19,855 bases of DNA from CAYSQW01 sp964433135 (GCA_964433135.1 CAYSQW010000064.1:1-19855); one strand, 5' to 3'. Counted from the stretch's first letter, positions 1-8,042 are shown. Made by a program: numbers and translations. Notes: generated from the letters alone by a model not told the origin.

Positions 1-1
1 T

Positions 2-115
2 ATCGTGATCGACAGAGAATCTTTGAACGAATATTTTTATACCGGTGCCAACAATATTGAAATCGACCTGCTGCGGCATGAACTTTTTTCCTTTAAAATT
101 AAGTTGTTGCAATGA
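2..115 (+). CDS. C-terminal fragment of an unidentified protein
   Basis: An open frame enters from the left edge and stops at TGA 113-115, giving 37 residues that begin IVIDRESLNEYFY and end FSFKIKLLQ. It reads like protein (mixed charged and hydrophobic residues, no low complexity), and it stops just before the promoter-like region of the kinase gene. That is why I take it as the tail of an upstream same-strand gene. I do not recognise the family. Chance openness over 37 codons is quite possible, so confidence is low. Confidence 0.4.
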   Translation: MVIDRESLNEYFYTGANNIEIDLLRHELFSFKIKLLQ

Positions 116-125
116 TCAGCATTGA

Positions 126-153
126 TTGACAGCGCCTGTCGGGAACGTATATC
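126..153 (+). promoter_or_regulatory. Probable sigma-70 promoter of the kinase gene
   Basis: A perfect TTGACA (126-131) is followed after 16 bases by TATATC (148-153), which keeps the TATA of a -10 box. The predicted transcription start would be near 160, leaving a short leader before the ATG at 183. This also argues against the in-frame TTG at 126 being a start codon, because it would lie inside the -35 box. Confidence 0.5.
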
Positions 154-182
154 CTATACTCGCAAAACAGGGGATATGGCAT

Positions 183-2486
183 ATGAAATGCCCGAAATGT
201 CAAACCGAAAATCCTGACGATTCCAAGTTCTGCAGGGAGTGCGCGGCTTCTTTGACCGCATCCGAAGATGTCCCGTCCCCCCTCACCCAAACCCTAGAAA
301 CACATCCCAAGGGATTGATCCGCGGTGCTTTGTTTGCGGGCCGTTATAAAATCATAGATGAACTCGGCAAAGGAGGGATGGGGGCGGTGTACCGCGTTGA
401 AGACATCACAGTCGAGGAAGAGATCGCCCTCAAACTCATCAAATGGGAGATTGCGGCCGATAAAAGGGTCATAGAAAGATTCAGAAATGAATTGACCACG
501 GCGCGTAAGATAAGGCACAAAAATATCTGTGGGATGTATGATCTCAATGAGGATAATGGGGCTTATTTTATCACTATGGAATATGTCCGTGGAGAGGATC
601 TAAAAAGCTTCATCCGGAGATCGATTCGCCTTTCGATACCAACGGCATTATCCATAGCCAAGCAGATCTGTGACGGATTGATCGAGGCCCACAAGCGGGG
701 CGTCGTTCACCGCGACCTGAAGCCGGCAAACATCATGATCGATATGAGAGGGGATGTCCGGATTATGGATTTCGGTATCGCTCGTTCCCCGGAGTCCATG
801 GGGAAGACGATCCCCGGAGCGCTGATCGGTACGCCGGCCTATATGAGTCCGGAACAGGCGGCGGGAAGGGATGTCGATCATCGAACGGATATCTATTCAT
901 TCGGCATGATATGGCACGAGATGCTGACGGGCAAGCTCTATACGTCGAAGAAAGAGAAGGGGATTCCCAATGATATCGAATCCATCATATTGAGATGCCT
1001 GAAAGAAGATCGGGAGGAGAGATTCCAGACCGTGCGAGAGATTTTAGATCGGGTCGATGAGGCGGAAGTCGGATTTGAGCCGAGGGCTGCATCCCCAAAA
1101 AATTTGATGAAATCAATCGCGGTGCTTCCATTTGCCGATATGAGCGCCCGGAAGGACCAGGAATATTTCTGCGACGGTCTGTCAGAGTCCATAATCAATT
1201 CACTGACGCAGATCGGCGGATGTCGGGTAGTGGCCCGGACCTCCGCGTTCGCGTTCAAAGGCAAAGAAGCGGATATCCGTGAGATCGGGAAAAAACTGAA
1301 TGTCAGCCACATCCTGGAAGGGAGCGTTCAAAAGGCATCCAAACGCTTGCGCATAACCGCGCAGCTTATCAGCGTGAAAGACGGCTACCATTTGTGGTCG
1401 GAACGCTACGACAGCACTCTGGACGATGTTTTCGCCATCCAGGATGAGATCTCTCTCAAGATAGTTGAAAATCTGAAGATCAAACTCGAAATCTCCAAGA
1501 CGAAAAGGTTGGTAAAACGCACTACCGAAGACACGGAAGCATACAACCTCTACCTTAAAGGGCGCTACCACTGGAGCAAAGTCACCAAACAGGGGTGTGA
1601 GAAAGCCCTCGGTTATTTTCAGCAAGTCATAGAAAAAGATCCATCTTACGCTCTGGCATACGCGGGGATCGCTCACTGCCACCTCCGGAATGCTTGGTAC
1701 TATTTTCTTCCCCCCAAGGAGGAACTGCCGCAAGCGAAATTGTTTGCCGAAAAAGCCTTGAAGATCGATAGAAACCTTTCCGAAGCACATTCCGCGCTGG
1801 CTACGATGAAAATGACATATGAGCGGGATTGGGAGGGCGCGGGGAGAGAGTTCAGGCAGGCGGCTGCGCTGAGTTTAAGTCATTCCGTCGACAGTCTCTA
1901 TTACTCCGTCTATTTTTCTGCTCAAGGGAGACATGAGGAGGCCATTCATCAGGCGCAGAAAGCCTTGGAGTCGGATCCGATCTCTCTCATGATTACCACC
2001 AATCTGGGGATGCGGTATTTTTATAACCGTCAGTTCGATAAATCCCTCGAAACCATTCAGAAAGCCATTGATTTGAATCCGAACAGTTATGTGAGCCACT
2101 GGTACAGTTTCTATCCCTTGATCTATTTGGGAAAGCATCAAGAAGCGCTTCAGGCGATTCGGAGAGCGGAGGAAATAGAGGGACGGCTCCTTCCTCATTT
2201 TATAATGGGACGGGGGTTTGTCAATGCGATTTCCGGGGAATTCAACGAGGCTGAGAAATCGCTTGAAGCCTTAATCCGATTTGCCGAGAACAAACAGTAT
2301 TCCATGGCTTTAATCGCGATAATTTTGATATTCATGGATCGATACGAAGAGGCGTTTGAATATCTGGAGAAAGCCTACGAAGAATTTGATGTCATGATGA
2401 TCTGGATAAAATCGGATCCTGCTTTTGAACGCGTTGCATCGGATCCGCGATATATATCCTTACTCGAAAAAGTGGGATTGGATTAG
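183..2486 (+). CDS. Serine/threonine protein kinase with zinc ribbon, FlgO/TolB-like domain and TPRs
   Basis: A 767-residue soluble signalling protein. Residues 3-20 form a zinc ribbon (C3, C6, C17, C20). A Hanks-type kinase follows (about 54-292) with the glycine loop GKGGMGAVY, Lys84 in IALKLIK, HRDLKPAN (Asp178), DFG (Asp196) and GTPAYMSPE, so it should be active. The C-lobe is short: about 18-20 residues seem missing between DIYSFG and the IPNDIES helix. Residues about 308-435 (AVLPFADMS...ILEGSVQ...LWSERYD) match the FlgO/TolB-like domain that often follows such kinases. The rest (about 450-767) is tetratricopeptide-like helices. I see no transmembrane helix, so it probably acts in the cytoplasm through protein contacts. 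ATG 183 is chosen because CAGGGGA lies about ten bases upstream and the zinc ribbon begins there; the longer in-frame TTG start at 126 lies in a -35 box. Its substrate is unknown. Confidence 0.93.
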   Translation: MKCPKCQTENPDDSKFCRECAASLTASEDVPSPLTQTLETHPKGLIRGALFAGRYKIIDELGKGGMGAVYRVEDITVEEEIALKLIKWEIAADKRVIERFRNELTTARKIRHKNICGMYDLNEDNGAYFITMEYVRGEDLKSFIRRSIRLSIPTALSIAKQICDGLIEAHKRGVVHRDLKPANIMIDMRGDVRIMDFGIARSPESMGKTIPGALIGTPAYMSPEQAAGRDVDHRTDIYSFGMIWHEMLTGKLYTSKKEKGIPNDIESIILRCLKEDREERFQTVREILDRVDEAEVGFEPRAASPKNLMKSIAVLPFADMSARKDQEYFCDGLSESIINSLTQIGGCRVVARTSAFAFKGKEADIREIGKKLNVSHILEGSVQKASKRLRITAQLISVKDGYHLWSERYDSTLDDVFAIQDEISLKIVENLKIKLEISKTKRLVKRTTEDTEAYNLYLKGRYHWSKVTKQGCEKALGYFQQVIEKDPSYALAYAGIAHCHLRNAWYYFLPPKEELPQAKLFAEKALKIDRNLSEAHSALATMKMTYERDWEGAGREFRQAAALSLSHSVDSLYYSVYFSAQGRHEEAIHQAQKALESDPISLMITTNLGMRYFYNRQFDKSLETIQKAIDLNPNSYVSHWYSFYPLIYLGKHQEALQAIRRAEEIEGRLLPHFIMGRGFVNAISGEFNEAEKSLEALIRFAENKQYSMALIAIILIFMDRYEEAFEYLEKAYEEFDVMMIWIKSDPAFERVASDPRYISLLEKVGLD

Positions 2487-2511
2487 TTGATCTTCTCCCT
2501 CGCCCGAATCA

Positions 2512-2694
2512 GGGCTTGATCCTGGAGTGTTTGTCCTCGACTTCCTCGATAACTGAGCTATTTAACGGGCTAAGCACTTCAATCGGACTGATGTATTCCT
2601 TCTCCGCCGTATCGCCGCTTTCCGTCTTGCAGCGGACGCTCCAACGGGACGCCGGATTGCGGGCAAAATACTCTATCCGTCTTTTAAAATGAAC
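2512..2694 (-). other. Open frame in phase behind the WD40 stop codon (possible decayed C-terminal extension)
   Basis: Directly after the WD40 stop TAA (2697-2695), the same reading frame stays open for 61 codons to a TGA at 2511-2509. It reads VHFKRRIEYFARNPASRW at the beginning and ends EVEDKHSRIKP. There is no ATG and no ribosome binding site of its own. It could be a former extension of the WD40 protein cut off by a nonsense change, or simply chance. The rest of the gap back to the kinase gene (2487-2508) holds nothing I recognise. Confidence 0.25.
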
Positions 2695-3858
2695 TTATTC
2701 CTTAATCCTCCACAACTTGGCGGTGTTGTCCATGCTGGTCGTAGCCAGACAGGCGCCGTCGGGACTGAAAACCAGCGATGTCAAGCCCTGGGTATGGGCG
2801 GTGACGGTCTGCAGCTTTTCCCCGGTTTCCGTATTCCACAGGGTGAAACCATCGGTGCTTCCCGAGGCCAGAAACCGCCCGTCAGGACTGAAGGCTAGCT
2901 TTGAAACCCAGTACTTGTGACCTTCGAAGGTGCGGACGCGTTTTCCGGAAGCGACCTCCCATAAGCTGGCTTTGGCTCCGATTTGGCTCCGTTCCCCGGT
3001 CGCGAGATGTTTGCCGTCCGGTGTGAAAGCGATGGGTTCGAGGCCGTTGTCAAAGCCCTCGATTTTTGTGGCAAGCTTGCCGGTTTCGACCTCCCACAGA
3101 GTGACAACGGCGGGTTTGAGGAAACTGCCGGGATCTTCTCCACTAATGACAGCCAAGTATCGTCCATCAGGACTGAATGCGAATAATCCGGTTTTGCCTT
3201 CGATCTCTATCGCCCGGATCAAACCACATGATTTTCCATCCCACAACTTCAGGGACCCATCCTCACCGGAGGAGGCCAGCATGCTTCCATCCGGGCTCCA
3301 GGTTATTTGAGTGATCCTTTTCTCATGGGCCGACTCCGCCAATGTCTCCAGCTCTCCGGAAGGGAAAGCCCACAGCTTGAGCTGAGATTTTTCTCTAAAA
3401 GGCTTGTAATTAGTGGCCAAATGCTCACCATCGGGGCTGAAGGCAAAGAGAGCCCCGGCTTCTTCAATGACGGAGAAAGCTTCGCCTGTGGGGACCTTCC
3501 ATATTCTGATTTTCCCATAGTCGCCCGCCGCCAGAAATTGGCTGTCGGGACTAAAGGCCACACAGCCGGGCCATTGGTTGAATCCTTCCATCTGCGCCAG
3601 CGATTTTCCGGAAGCGACATCCCAGATGTTCGCATGGAAATCCTGATTCCCCAACGTCAGATGTTTTCCATCCGGGCTGAAAACAGCCGATACGATTCCC
3701 TGTTTGTGACCTTCCAGCACGGCGTATTCCACCGCTCCCTTACTCCAGTCCGGGCCGGCCTGTGGAGCTGCATGCAGCTCCGTTTGCATCAGGAAGCAAA
3801 TCGGCAGTGCCGCCAAGACCAGAATAGATGCCGCTTGTTTTGTTTTGTTTAATGACAT
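2695..3858 (-). CDS. Exported WD40-repeat beta-propeller protein
   Basis: 387 residues. Residues 1 to about 31 form a signal peptide: MSLNKTKQ, then the hydrophobic run AASILVLAALPICFLM, and a likely cleavage at LHA-AP. The mature part holds eight WD40 modules, each recognisable by an F-[ST]-P-D-[GS] turn (FSPDGKHL, FSPDSQFL, FSPDGEHL, WSPDGSML, FSPDGRYL, FTPDGKHL, FSPDGRFL, FSPDGACL) and usually a closing L-W or I-W strand. It therefore builds one seven- or eight-bladed propeller, probably periplasmic and used for binding other proteins. No enzymatic domain is attached. The start at 3858 is preferred over an in-frame ATG 21 codons upstream (3921) because it has a strong purine-rich ribosome binding site and begins the signal peptide. 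The target is unknown. Confidence 0.88.
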   Translation of the reverse strand: MSLNKTKQAASILVLAALPICFLMQTELHAAPQAGPDWSKGAVEYAVLEGHKQGIVSAVFSPDGKHLTLGNQDFHANIWDVASGKSLAQMEGFNQWPGCVAFSPDSQFLAAGDYGKIRIWKVPTGEAFSVIEEAGALFAFSPDGEHLATNYKPFREKSQLKLWAFPSGELETLAESAHEKRITQITWSPDGSMLASSGEDGSLKLWDGKSCGLIRAIEIEGKTGLFAFSPDGRYLAVISGEDPGSFLKPAVVTLWEVETGKLATKIEGFDNGLEPIAFTPDGKHLATGERSQIGAKASLWEVASGKRVRTFEGHKYWVSKLAFSPDGRFLASGSTDGFTLWNTETGEKLQTVTAHTQGLTSLVFSPDGACLATTSMDNTAKLWRIKE

Positions 3859-3873
3859 GTCCCCCCCCCTCAA
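3859..3873 (-). promoter_or_regulatory. Ribosome binding site made of a nine-G tract
   Basis: On the - strand the WD40 start codon is preceded by GAGGGGGGGGGAC, with nine consecutive G (3869-3861) ending two bases before ATG. The G tract doubles as the Shine-Dalgarno sequence. Such tracts are prone to slippage, and a change in length would change the spacing to the start codon. Confidence 0.5.
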
Positions 3874-4195
3874 GTTTTTACCGAATCCGGCCGCGGTATC
3901 AAAGCCCTCGGGATACGACATAGAGGCCGGTTATACACGATAGTAAATTAAATGTGACACGGCGATTTTCCCCGATCGCTTTGAATGTATTTTTATATTA
4001 TTCGAGGGCCGTTTACATGTCAAGAATGGGATAGAGATGTTTCATGTCTATACAAAGGATGCGGCTTCGACGGCACGTCTTCCTATGCCTGCTTTCCGGC
4101 TCGAAGAGTCGTATCTGCTTATCCCGGCCCGTGTGCGATTTCCTTGCCTTTTACCGCCGTTCCCATCTCCCCAATTTATGTTGCCCTGCCGTCGC
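3874..4195. other. Gap between permease 1 and the WD40 gene, no gene found
   Basis: Open frames on the + strand here (for example 3985-4263 and 4044-4250) read like random sequence, rich in Cys, Pro and Arg with no domain, and run into the end of the permease gene. The promoter of the WD40 gene should lie here, but I cannot place it with confidence. A small GCGAT/ATCGC inverted repeat sits at about 3962-3980. I see no clear terminator for the permease. Confidence 0.4.
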
Positions 4196-6811
4196 TTATT
4201 CGAATCGCAGTGAATCGGCCGGATTCCTGCTTGCGGCCCGGATGGCCTGAGTGCTTACCGTGAGAAGAGCGATGAAAAAGGTCAGCAGTGCGGCCGAGAT
4301 AAAGGGAAGAGGTCCGATGTCGATCTTGTAGGCGAATCCCTGAAGCCATTTTCCCACCGCGAAATAGGCGATCGGCCAGGCGATGATGTTGGCCGCCAGC
4401 ACCCACTTCGTCATTTCCTTGGAGAGCAAAAAAACCAGCTTTGGGGTGGATGCACCCAGGATTTTTCGTACACCGATCTCATTGGTTCTCCGTTCGGCCA
4501 TATAAGAGGCCAGCCCGAATAACCCCAGGCATGACAGCAGGATGGCCAGCAGAGAAAAAGCCCCGCTGATTCTTCCGATCCTTTGTTCTGTCCGGTAGAG
4601 CCGATCAAGAGCTTGATCGAGAAACGTGAAGTGGAAATTGTATTCCGGAGCGAATTTGCCCCAGACTTTTTCTATATGTCCCATTGAGGAGGGGAGGTTT
4701 CCCGCACGGATTTTGGCGAACAGAATCCTGCTTTGAGGGGGGTGATAGATGATGATCAAGGGTTCGATTTTTGTGCGCAGTGGAGCGAAATGATAGTCTT
4801 TGACGACGCCCAGGATGGTTCCTCGACTTTTTCCAGAGGCCAGCCACTGCCCGACCGGATTTTCAAGGCCCATAACCCGAGCCGCCTCCTCATTAATGAC
4901 GGTGAAAAACTCATCCTCCATCGGTAGATCTCGCGTAAATCCTTCTCCTTCAAGGATTTCCATTCCAAGAACCTTGAAATAATCGATATCGGCGAATACG
5001 GCCCGGATCAGAATTTCTTCATCCGGTCCCTGGCCTTCCCATCTCCAAAGGCTGTTGGAAAAGAAGTAGCCGTATGTCGGAGGATTGGAAGCGGCCGTGA
5101 CTCCCAGAATGTTCGGATCCGCAAGCAGCTCGGCCTTGACCGCGCTCAGCTGTTTGCGCATGTCGCCCCTCATATCCATATATACCAACTGGTCCTTGTC
5201 ATAGCCGAGTTTCCGGTTTCGCATAAAATCGATCTGTTTTCCGATCAGAATCGTTCCGATTATCAGAAGCGTGGTCAGCGTAAACTGGGTAACCACAAGA
5301 AGTTTCCTGAAGCCCCCTCCGCTTGATCCGGCGGCCGCATTGCCTTTGAGAACCCTGGCCGGATGGAAGGAGGAGAGAAAAAAGGCGGGATAGCTTCCGG
5401 CGATCATTCCGGTCAGGAGCGTAATCGCGGCCAGGCCCAATCCTATCCAGGAACGGCTCAGGAGATCGAAGGCCAGTTCTTTACCCGAAAGCTGATTGAA
5501 GAGGGGAATGAGCAGCTTGACGAGAGCAACGGCCAAAATCAGCGAAAAAAAAGCGAACAGGATGGATTCGCCGAAGAACTGCTTGATAATATCGAATCGG
5601 TAGGCTCCGGACACCTTGCGCATTCCAACCTCCTTGGCTCGATTGGCGGAACGCGCCGTGGTCAGATTCATAAAATTGATGCAGGCGATCAAGAGGATCA
5701 AAAAGGCGATTATAGAAAAAATCCGTACATATATGATATCGCCATGGGGGCTGTCATACTCGAAGTCGGAGAATAGGTGGATCCTTTTCAGCGGCTGCAG
5801 ATTGAGTCTGGCATCCTTCTCGAGCGTCGGTTTGTCGAAAAGATGTTCCGATATTTTTTTTATGACATCTTCGGCCGGCGTGCCCCTTCGCAGTTGGATG
5901 TAGGTGTTGAAAGAGCTGTTTTTCCAGCTGTCTACGGTATATCCCCATTTTCTGCCGAAAACGAAAGGGATGATAAAATCATAGCGGAAATGGGAGTTTA
6001 AAGGCATGTCTTCCATGACCCCGGTGATAACAAAGTCGAAGCGGTTGTCGATCCTGACGGTTTTTCCGAGAGGATCTTGGTCCTCAAAGTATTTTTGTGC
6101 CATTTCCTTGGAAAAAACGATCGACTGCGGATCGGACAGCGCCGTATCCGGATTACCGCTTATAAGCGGGAAGCTGAACATGGAAAAGATGGAACCGTCG
6201 ATCATCCCCAGGATTTCGTCGAACCGCTTATCCCCATAGGTCATCGTCACACCTCTCCCGGTCATCCGGCAGGAATCGATGATCTCGGGATAATCGTTTT
6301 CGAGGGAAGGGCCGAGGGGGCCCTGGTTTATCGCCCAGGAGGTGCTGTGATCCGTAAAATTGATGTCCTGAATTACGCGGTAGATATCATCCGCATTTTC
6401 GTGGAATCGGTCAAAATTAATCTCATCCTGAACCCAAAGCAGGATCAATATGCAGCAGGCCATGCCGATCGCCAGGCCTGTGATATTAATCAAGGAGTAC
6501 CCCCTGTGCTTTCTCAGGTTGCGCAGGGCGATTTTGATATAATTGGTTAACATCTGTCCGCTCCAATAGATAATTTGTTTACACATGAAAGGCAAGGATT
6601 TGAAAACCTGCAGCCGAAACCAGATCCGGGCGGCTCCGGTCCCTTTCTCGTCGCGAATCCATTGATATTCTTCCTCCAGATCCCCCACGAGAGCCGCATC
6701 CGTGTAAGGAAAGAGGAAGCGTCTGAATATCCAGAAGACGAGACGGGGAGGTCTTTCCTTTTGGTTCACGGTCTGCCGGCTTCCTTTCAGGGAAACATGA
6801 GAAATTGTCAC
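4196..6811 (-). CDS. FtsX/MacB-type ABC transporter permease with N-terminal permease-prefix domain
   Basis: 871 residues from a GTG start. Residues about 21-86 (PPRLVFWIFRRF...ALVGDLEEEY) match the prefix domain found before permeases of this group. The permease proper begins at Met87 (MLTNYIKIALRNL). TM1 is near 105-127, then a large MacB-like periplasmic domain, an FtsX block with TMs near 364-384, 416-437 and 458-480 (ACINFMNL, AGSYPAFFLS), a further TM near 505-525, a second periplasmic domain, and a C-terminal FtsX block of three TMs (NEIGVRKILGAS). There is no ATPase domain. By family knowledge it would be the membrane part of a mechanotransmitting or efflux ABC system. GTG 6811 has GGGAG eight bases upstream and lies three bases after the PadR stop, so the two are probably translated together. 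GTG 6769 is an alternative start that leaves the prefix domain intact. Confidence 0.92.
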   Translation of the reverse strand: MTISHVSLKGSRQTVNQKERPPRLVFWIFRRFLFPYTDAALVGDLEEEYQWIRDEKGTGAARIWFRLQVFKSLPFMCKQIIYWSGQMLTNYIKIALRNLRKHRGYSLINITGLAIGMACCILILLWVQDEINFDRFHENADDIYRVIQDINFTDHSTSWAINQGPLGPSLENDYPEIIDSCRMTGRGVTMTYGDKRFDEILGMIDGSIFSMFSFPLISGNPDTALSDPQSIVFSKEMAQKYFEDQDPLGKTVRIDNRFDFVITGVMEDMPLNSHFRYDFIIPFVFGRKWGYTVDSWKNSSFNTYIQLRRGTPAEDVIKKISEHLFDKPTLEKDARLNLQPLKRIHLFSDFEYDSPHGDIIYVRIFSIIAFLILLIACINFMNLTTARSANRAKEVGMRKVSGAYRFDIIKQFFGESILFAFFSLILAVALVKLLIPLFNQLSGKELAFDLLSRSWIGLGLAAITLLTGMIAGSYPAFFLSSFHPARVLKGNAAAGSSGGGFRKLLVVTQFTLTTLLIIGTILIGKQIDFMRNRKLGYDKDQLVYMDMRGDMRKQLSAVKAELLADPNILGVTAASNPPTYGYFFSNSLWRWEGQGPDEEILIRAVFADIDYFKVLGMEILEGEGFTRDLPMEDEFFTVINEEAARVMGLENPVGQWLASGKSRGTILGVVKDYHFAPLRTKIEPLIIIYHPPQSRILFAKIRAGNLPSSMGHIEKVWGKFAPEYNFHFTFLDQALDRLYRTEQRIGRISGAFSLLAILLSCLGLFGLASYMAERRTNEIGVRKILGASTPKLVFLLSKEMTKWVLAANIIAWPIAYFAVGKWLQGFAYKIDIGPLPFISAALLTFFIALLTVSTQAIRAASRNPADSLRFE

Positions 6812-6814
6812 AGC

Positions 6815-7153
6815 CTATGCTCCCGGTTGGAATTGGGGCAGTCGCACCCCTTCCCAAAGTCTGTCTCTCACGTCTTTGTGGTCCGTCAACGCCTTGAGCC
6901 CTTTCTCACGAACCTTGAAAATTCGGCGGCTTCGGCCTCCGCGTTCCTGGATCGGCGGCGACATGAATGATTCAATCAATCCTTTTTTTTCGATCCGATA
7001 GAGATGGTCGTATATAGCTCCCAGCGACCAGTCTTTTCCCGTTTCATCGGAAAGCTTCCTGCGGATGGTCACTCCGTAGGCGTTTTCCTCAAGCTTGAGA
7101 ATAATAAGTAAAAAAATCTCCTCGTATCCCGTCAGCATCGGCATCTCCGTCAT
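6815..7153 (-). CDS. PadR-family transcriptional regulator
   Basis: 112 residues with the PadR winged-helix pattern: LTGYEEIFLLIILKLEENAYG, then IRRKL...WSLGAIYDHLYRIEKKGLI for the recognition helix, and the basic wing GGRSRRIFKVREKGLKAL. PadR proteins are dimeric repressors, usually sensing small molecules or stress. The gene ends three bases before the start of the prefix-type permease, so the two form an operon, and the regulator very likely controls that permease and itself. ATG 7153 is kept as the start. A second ATG at 7138 (MLTGYEE) has GGAG six bases upstream and is a serious alternative; the protein would then lose five residues outside the core. Confidence 0.92.
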   Translation of the reverse strand: MTEMPMLTGYEEIFLLIILKLEENAYGVTIRRKLSDETGKDWSLGAIYDHLYRIEKKGLIESFMSPPIQERGGRSRRIFKVREKGLKALTDHKDVRDRLWEGVRLPQFQPGA

Positions 7154-7197
7154 TAGTCATGGTTTCCATAACATATACGTAAAAGCAGCTAAAAAGG

Positions 7198-7209
7198 TTT
7201 ATTGACGAG
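7198..7209 (-). promoter_or_regulatory. Conserved leader motif upstream of PadR 1
   Basis: On the - strand CTCGTCAATAAA lies with its 3' end exactly 44 bases before the PadR start at 7153. The same 12 bases occur at the same distance before permease 2 (19062-19051). Extending upstream, the two 20-base stretches agree at 17 positions (TATAACATCTCGTCAATAAA here). It does not fit a sigma-70 promoter well. Function is unknown; a regulator site or part of a promoter used by both is inferred. Confidence 0.4.
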
Positions 7210-7499
7210 ATGTTATAGAGATTCGGTCTCATCCTCGGCACTGCCGCCGCCGGTCCTGAAACCGCGAATACTCCCATTCTCAAATCAGGGGATGTCGTCA
7301 TTCCCATTGAGCGTTAAAAAGGGAGAAAACGACAAAAAAATGATGATGGGTGAATTGCCTCCCACCAACTTTGCCATTAATTTATTTTGAGTATGGAGCC
7401 GTCCAATTTAATCGATCACACTCTCCAAAGGTGTTGTCAGTGTCTTCGATGAGTTCAAAGGCGGCGGAGACTCTGAGGGCGGTATATTCCGTGGGCCTC
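7210..7499. other. Gap between flavodoxin-like gene and PadR 1, no intact gene
   Basis: No intact gene is supported. On the - strand a frame different from that of the flavodoxin gene stays open from inside its 3' end to TAA at 7384-7382 and reads protein-like (RPTEYTALRVSAAFELIED..., ending WTAPYSK) but has no start codon. Further on, short protein-like pieces occur in different frames (for example GFRTGGGSAEDETESL before a TAA near 7213), broken by stops. This may be decayed coding sequence or chance. Confidence 0.3.
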
Positions 7500-8042
7500 T
7501 TATGTTTCGGCTTCGGTTTTATCTCCCGGCAATTCGTTTTTCAACGCTTCCGCAATCTTAGCGGCCCAAGCGGCGATCGCATCCCAGTCACGAAAGTCTC
7601 CGAGCGGGGCTTTGACTTTTTTGAGCGCCCATTTTTCGAGGGTGCTCAGCTTCTCTTCATCCAGATCGCCGTGAAAGACGACGACACCCCGCGGCTGGAT
7701 GTAGTCGGCGACGGGCAGCAGGGACTTGGGGAAACTCCAGCCTTTCGTCAATTTTACGGGATCGCCTTCACCCGTGGGGCCGCTGGAGAAAAACCATACC
7801 GGACGTTCCGCCAATTCTTTCTTGAAGAGTTTTATAAACGCTCCGGCCTCTTTGCGCCACTGACCGATGTATACCCCGCTGCCGAGGACAACGGCTTCAT
7901 AGGATTTTAGATCGCTTACCTGTTTGACCGGACTTATGTCTACAGTGTGACCGGATTGACGAAGTATCTCTCCGATCTTCTCCGCGATTTCCTTCGTAGC
8001 TCCGTGTTTTGTGGCGTAAGCCACCAGAATTTTCGAGTTCAT
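7500..8042 (-). CDS. Flavodoxin-domain protein, HemG-like length
   Basis: 180 residues of a flavodoxin fold. The phosphate-binding loop for FMN is YATKHGATKEIAE (residues 9-21). The second and third cofactor loops are GSGVYIGQWRKEA (54-66) and SSGPTGEGDP (86-95). This form of loop and the length resemble the flavodoxin-like family that contains menaquinone-dependent protoporphyrinogen oxidase HemG, but no heme gene is nearby, so I give no symbol; a general flavodoxin-type oxidoreductase is just as likely. It should be cytoplasmic and FMN-binding. The ATG has GGGAGAGGATC directly upstream, a good ribosome binding site. It follows esterase 1 by 66 bases on the same strand and may share its transcript. 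Confidence 0.85.
   Translation of the reverse strand: MNSKILVAYATKHGATKEIAEKIGEILRQSGHTVDISPVKQVSDLKSYEAVVLGSGVYIGQWRKEAGAFIKLFKKELAERPVWFFSSGPTGEGDPVKLTKGWSFPKSLLPVADYIQPRGVVVFHGDLDEEKLSTLEKWALKKVKAPLGDFRDWDAIAAWAAKIAEALKNELPGDKTEAET

Noticed and set aside
126..182. Upstream start of the kinase gene (TTG at 126)
   Set aside because: It coincides with a perfect -35 box and has no ribosome binding site; the ATG at 183 starts the zinc ribbon.
1200..1790. 196-codon open frame on the - strand
   Set aside because: Antisense to the FlgO/TolB-like and TPR part of the kinase gene.
3985..4263. 92-codon open frame on the + strand in the WD40/permease gap
   Set aside because: No ribosome binding site or domain, Cys/Pro/Arg-rich, and it overlaps the end of the permease gene.
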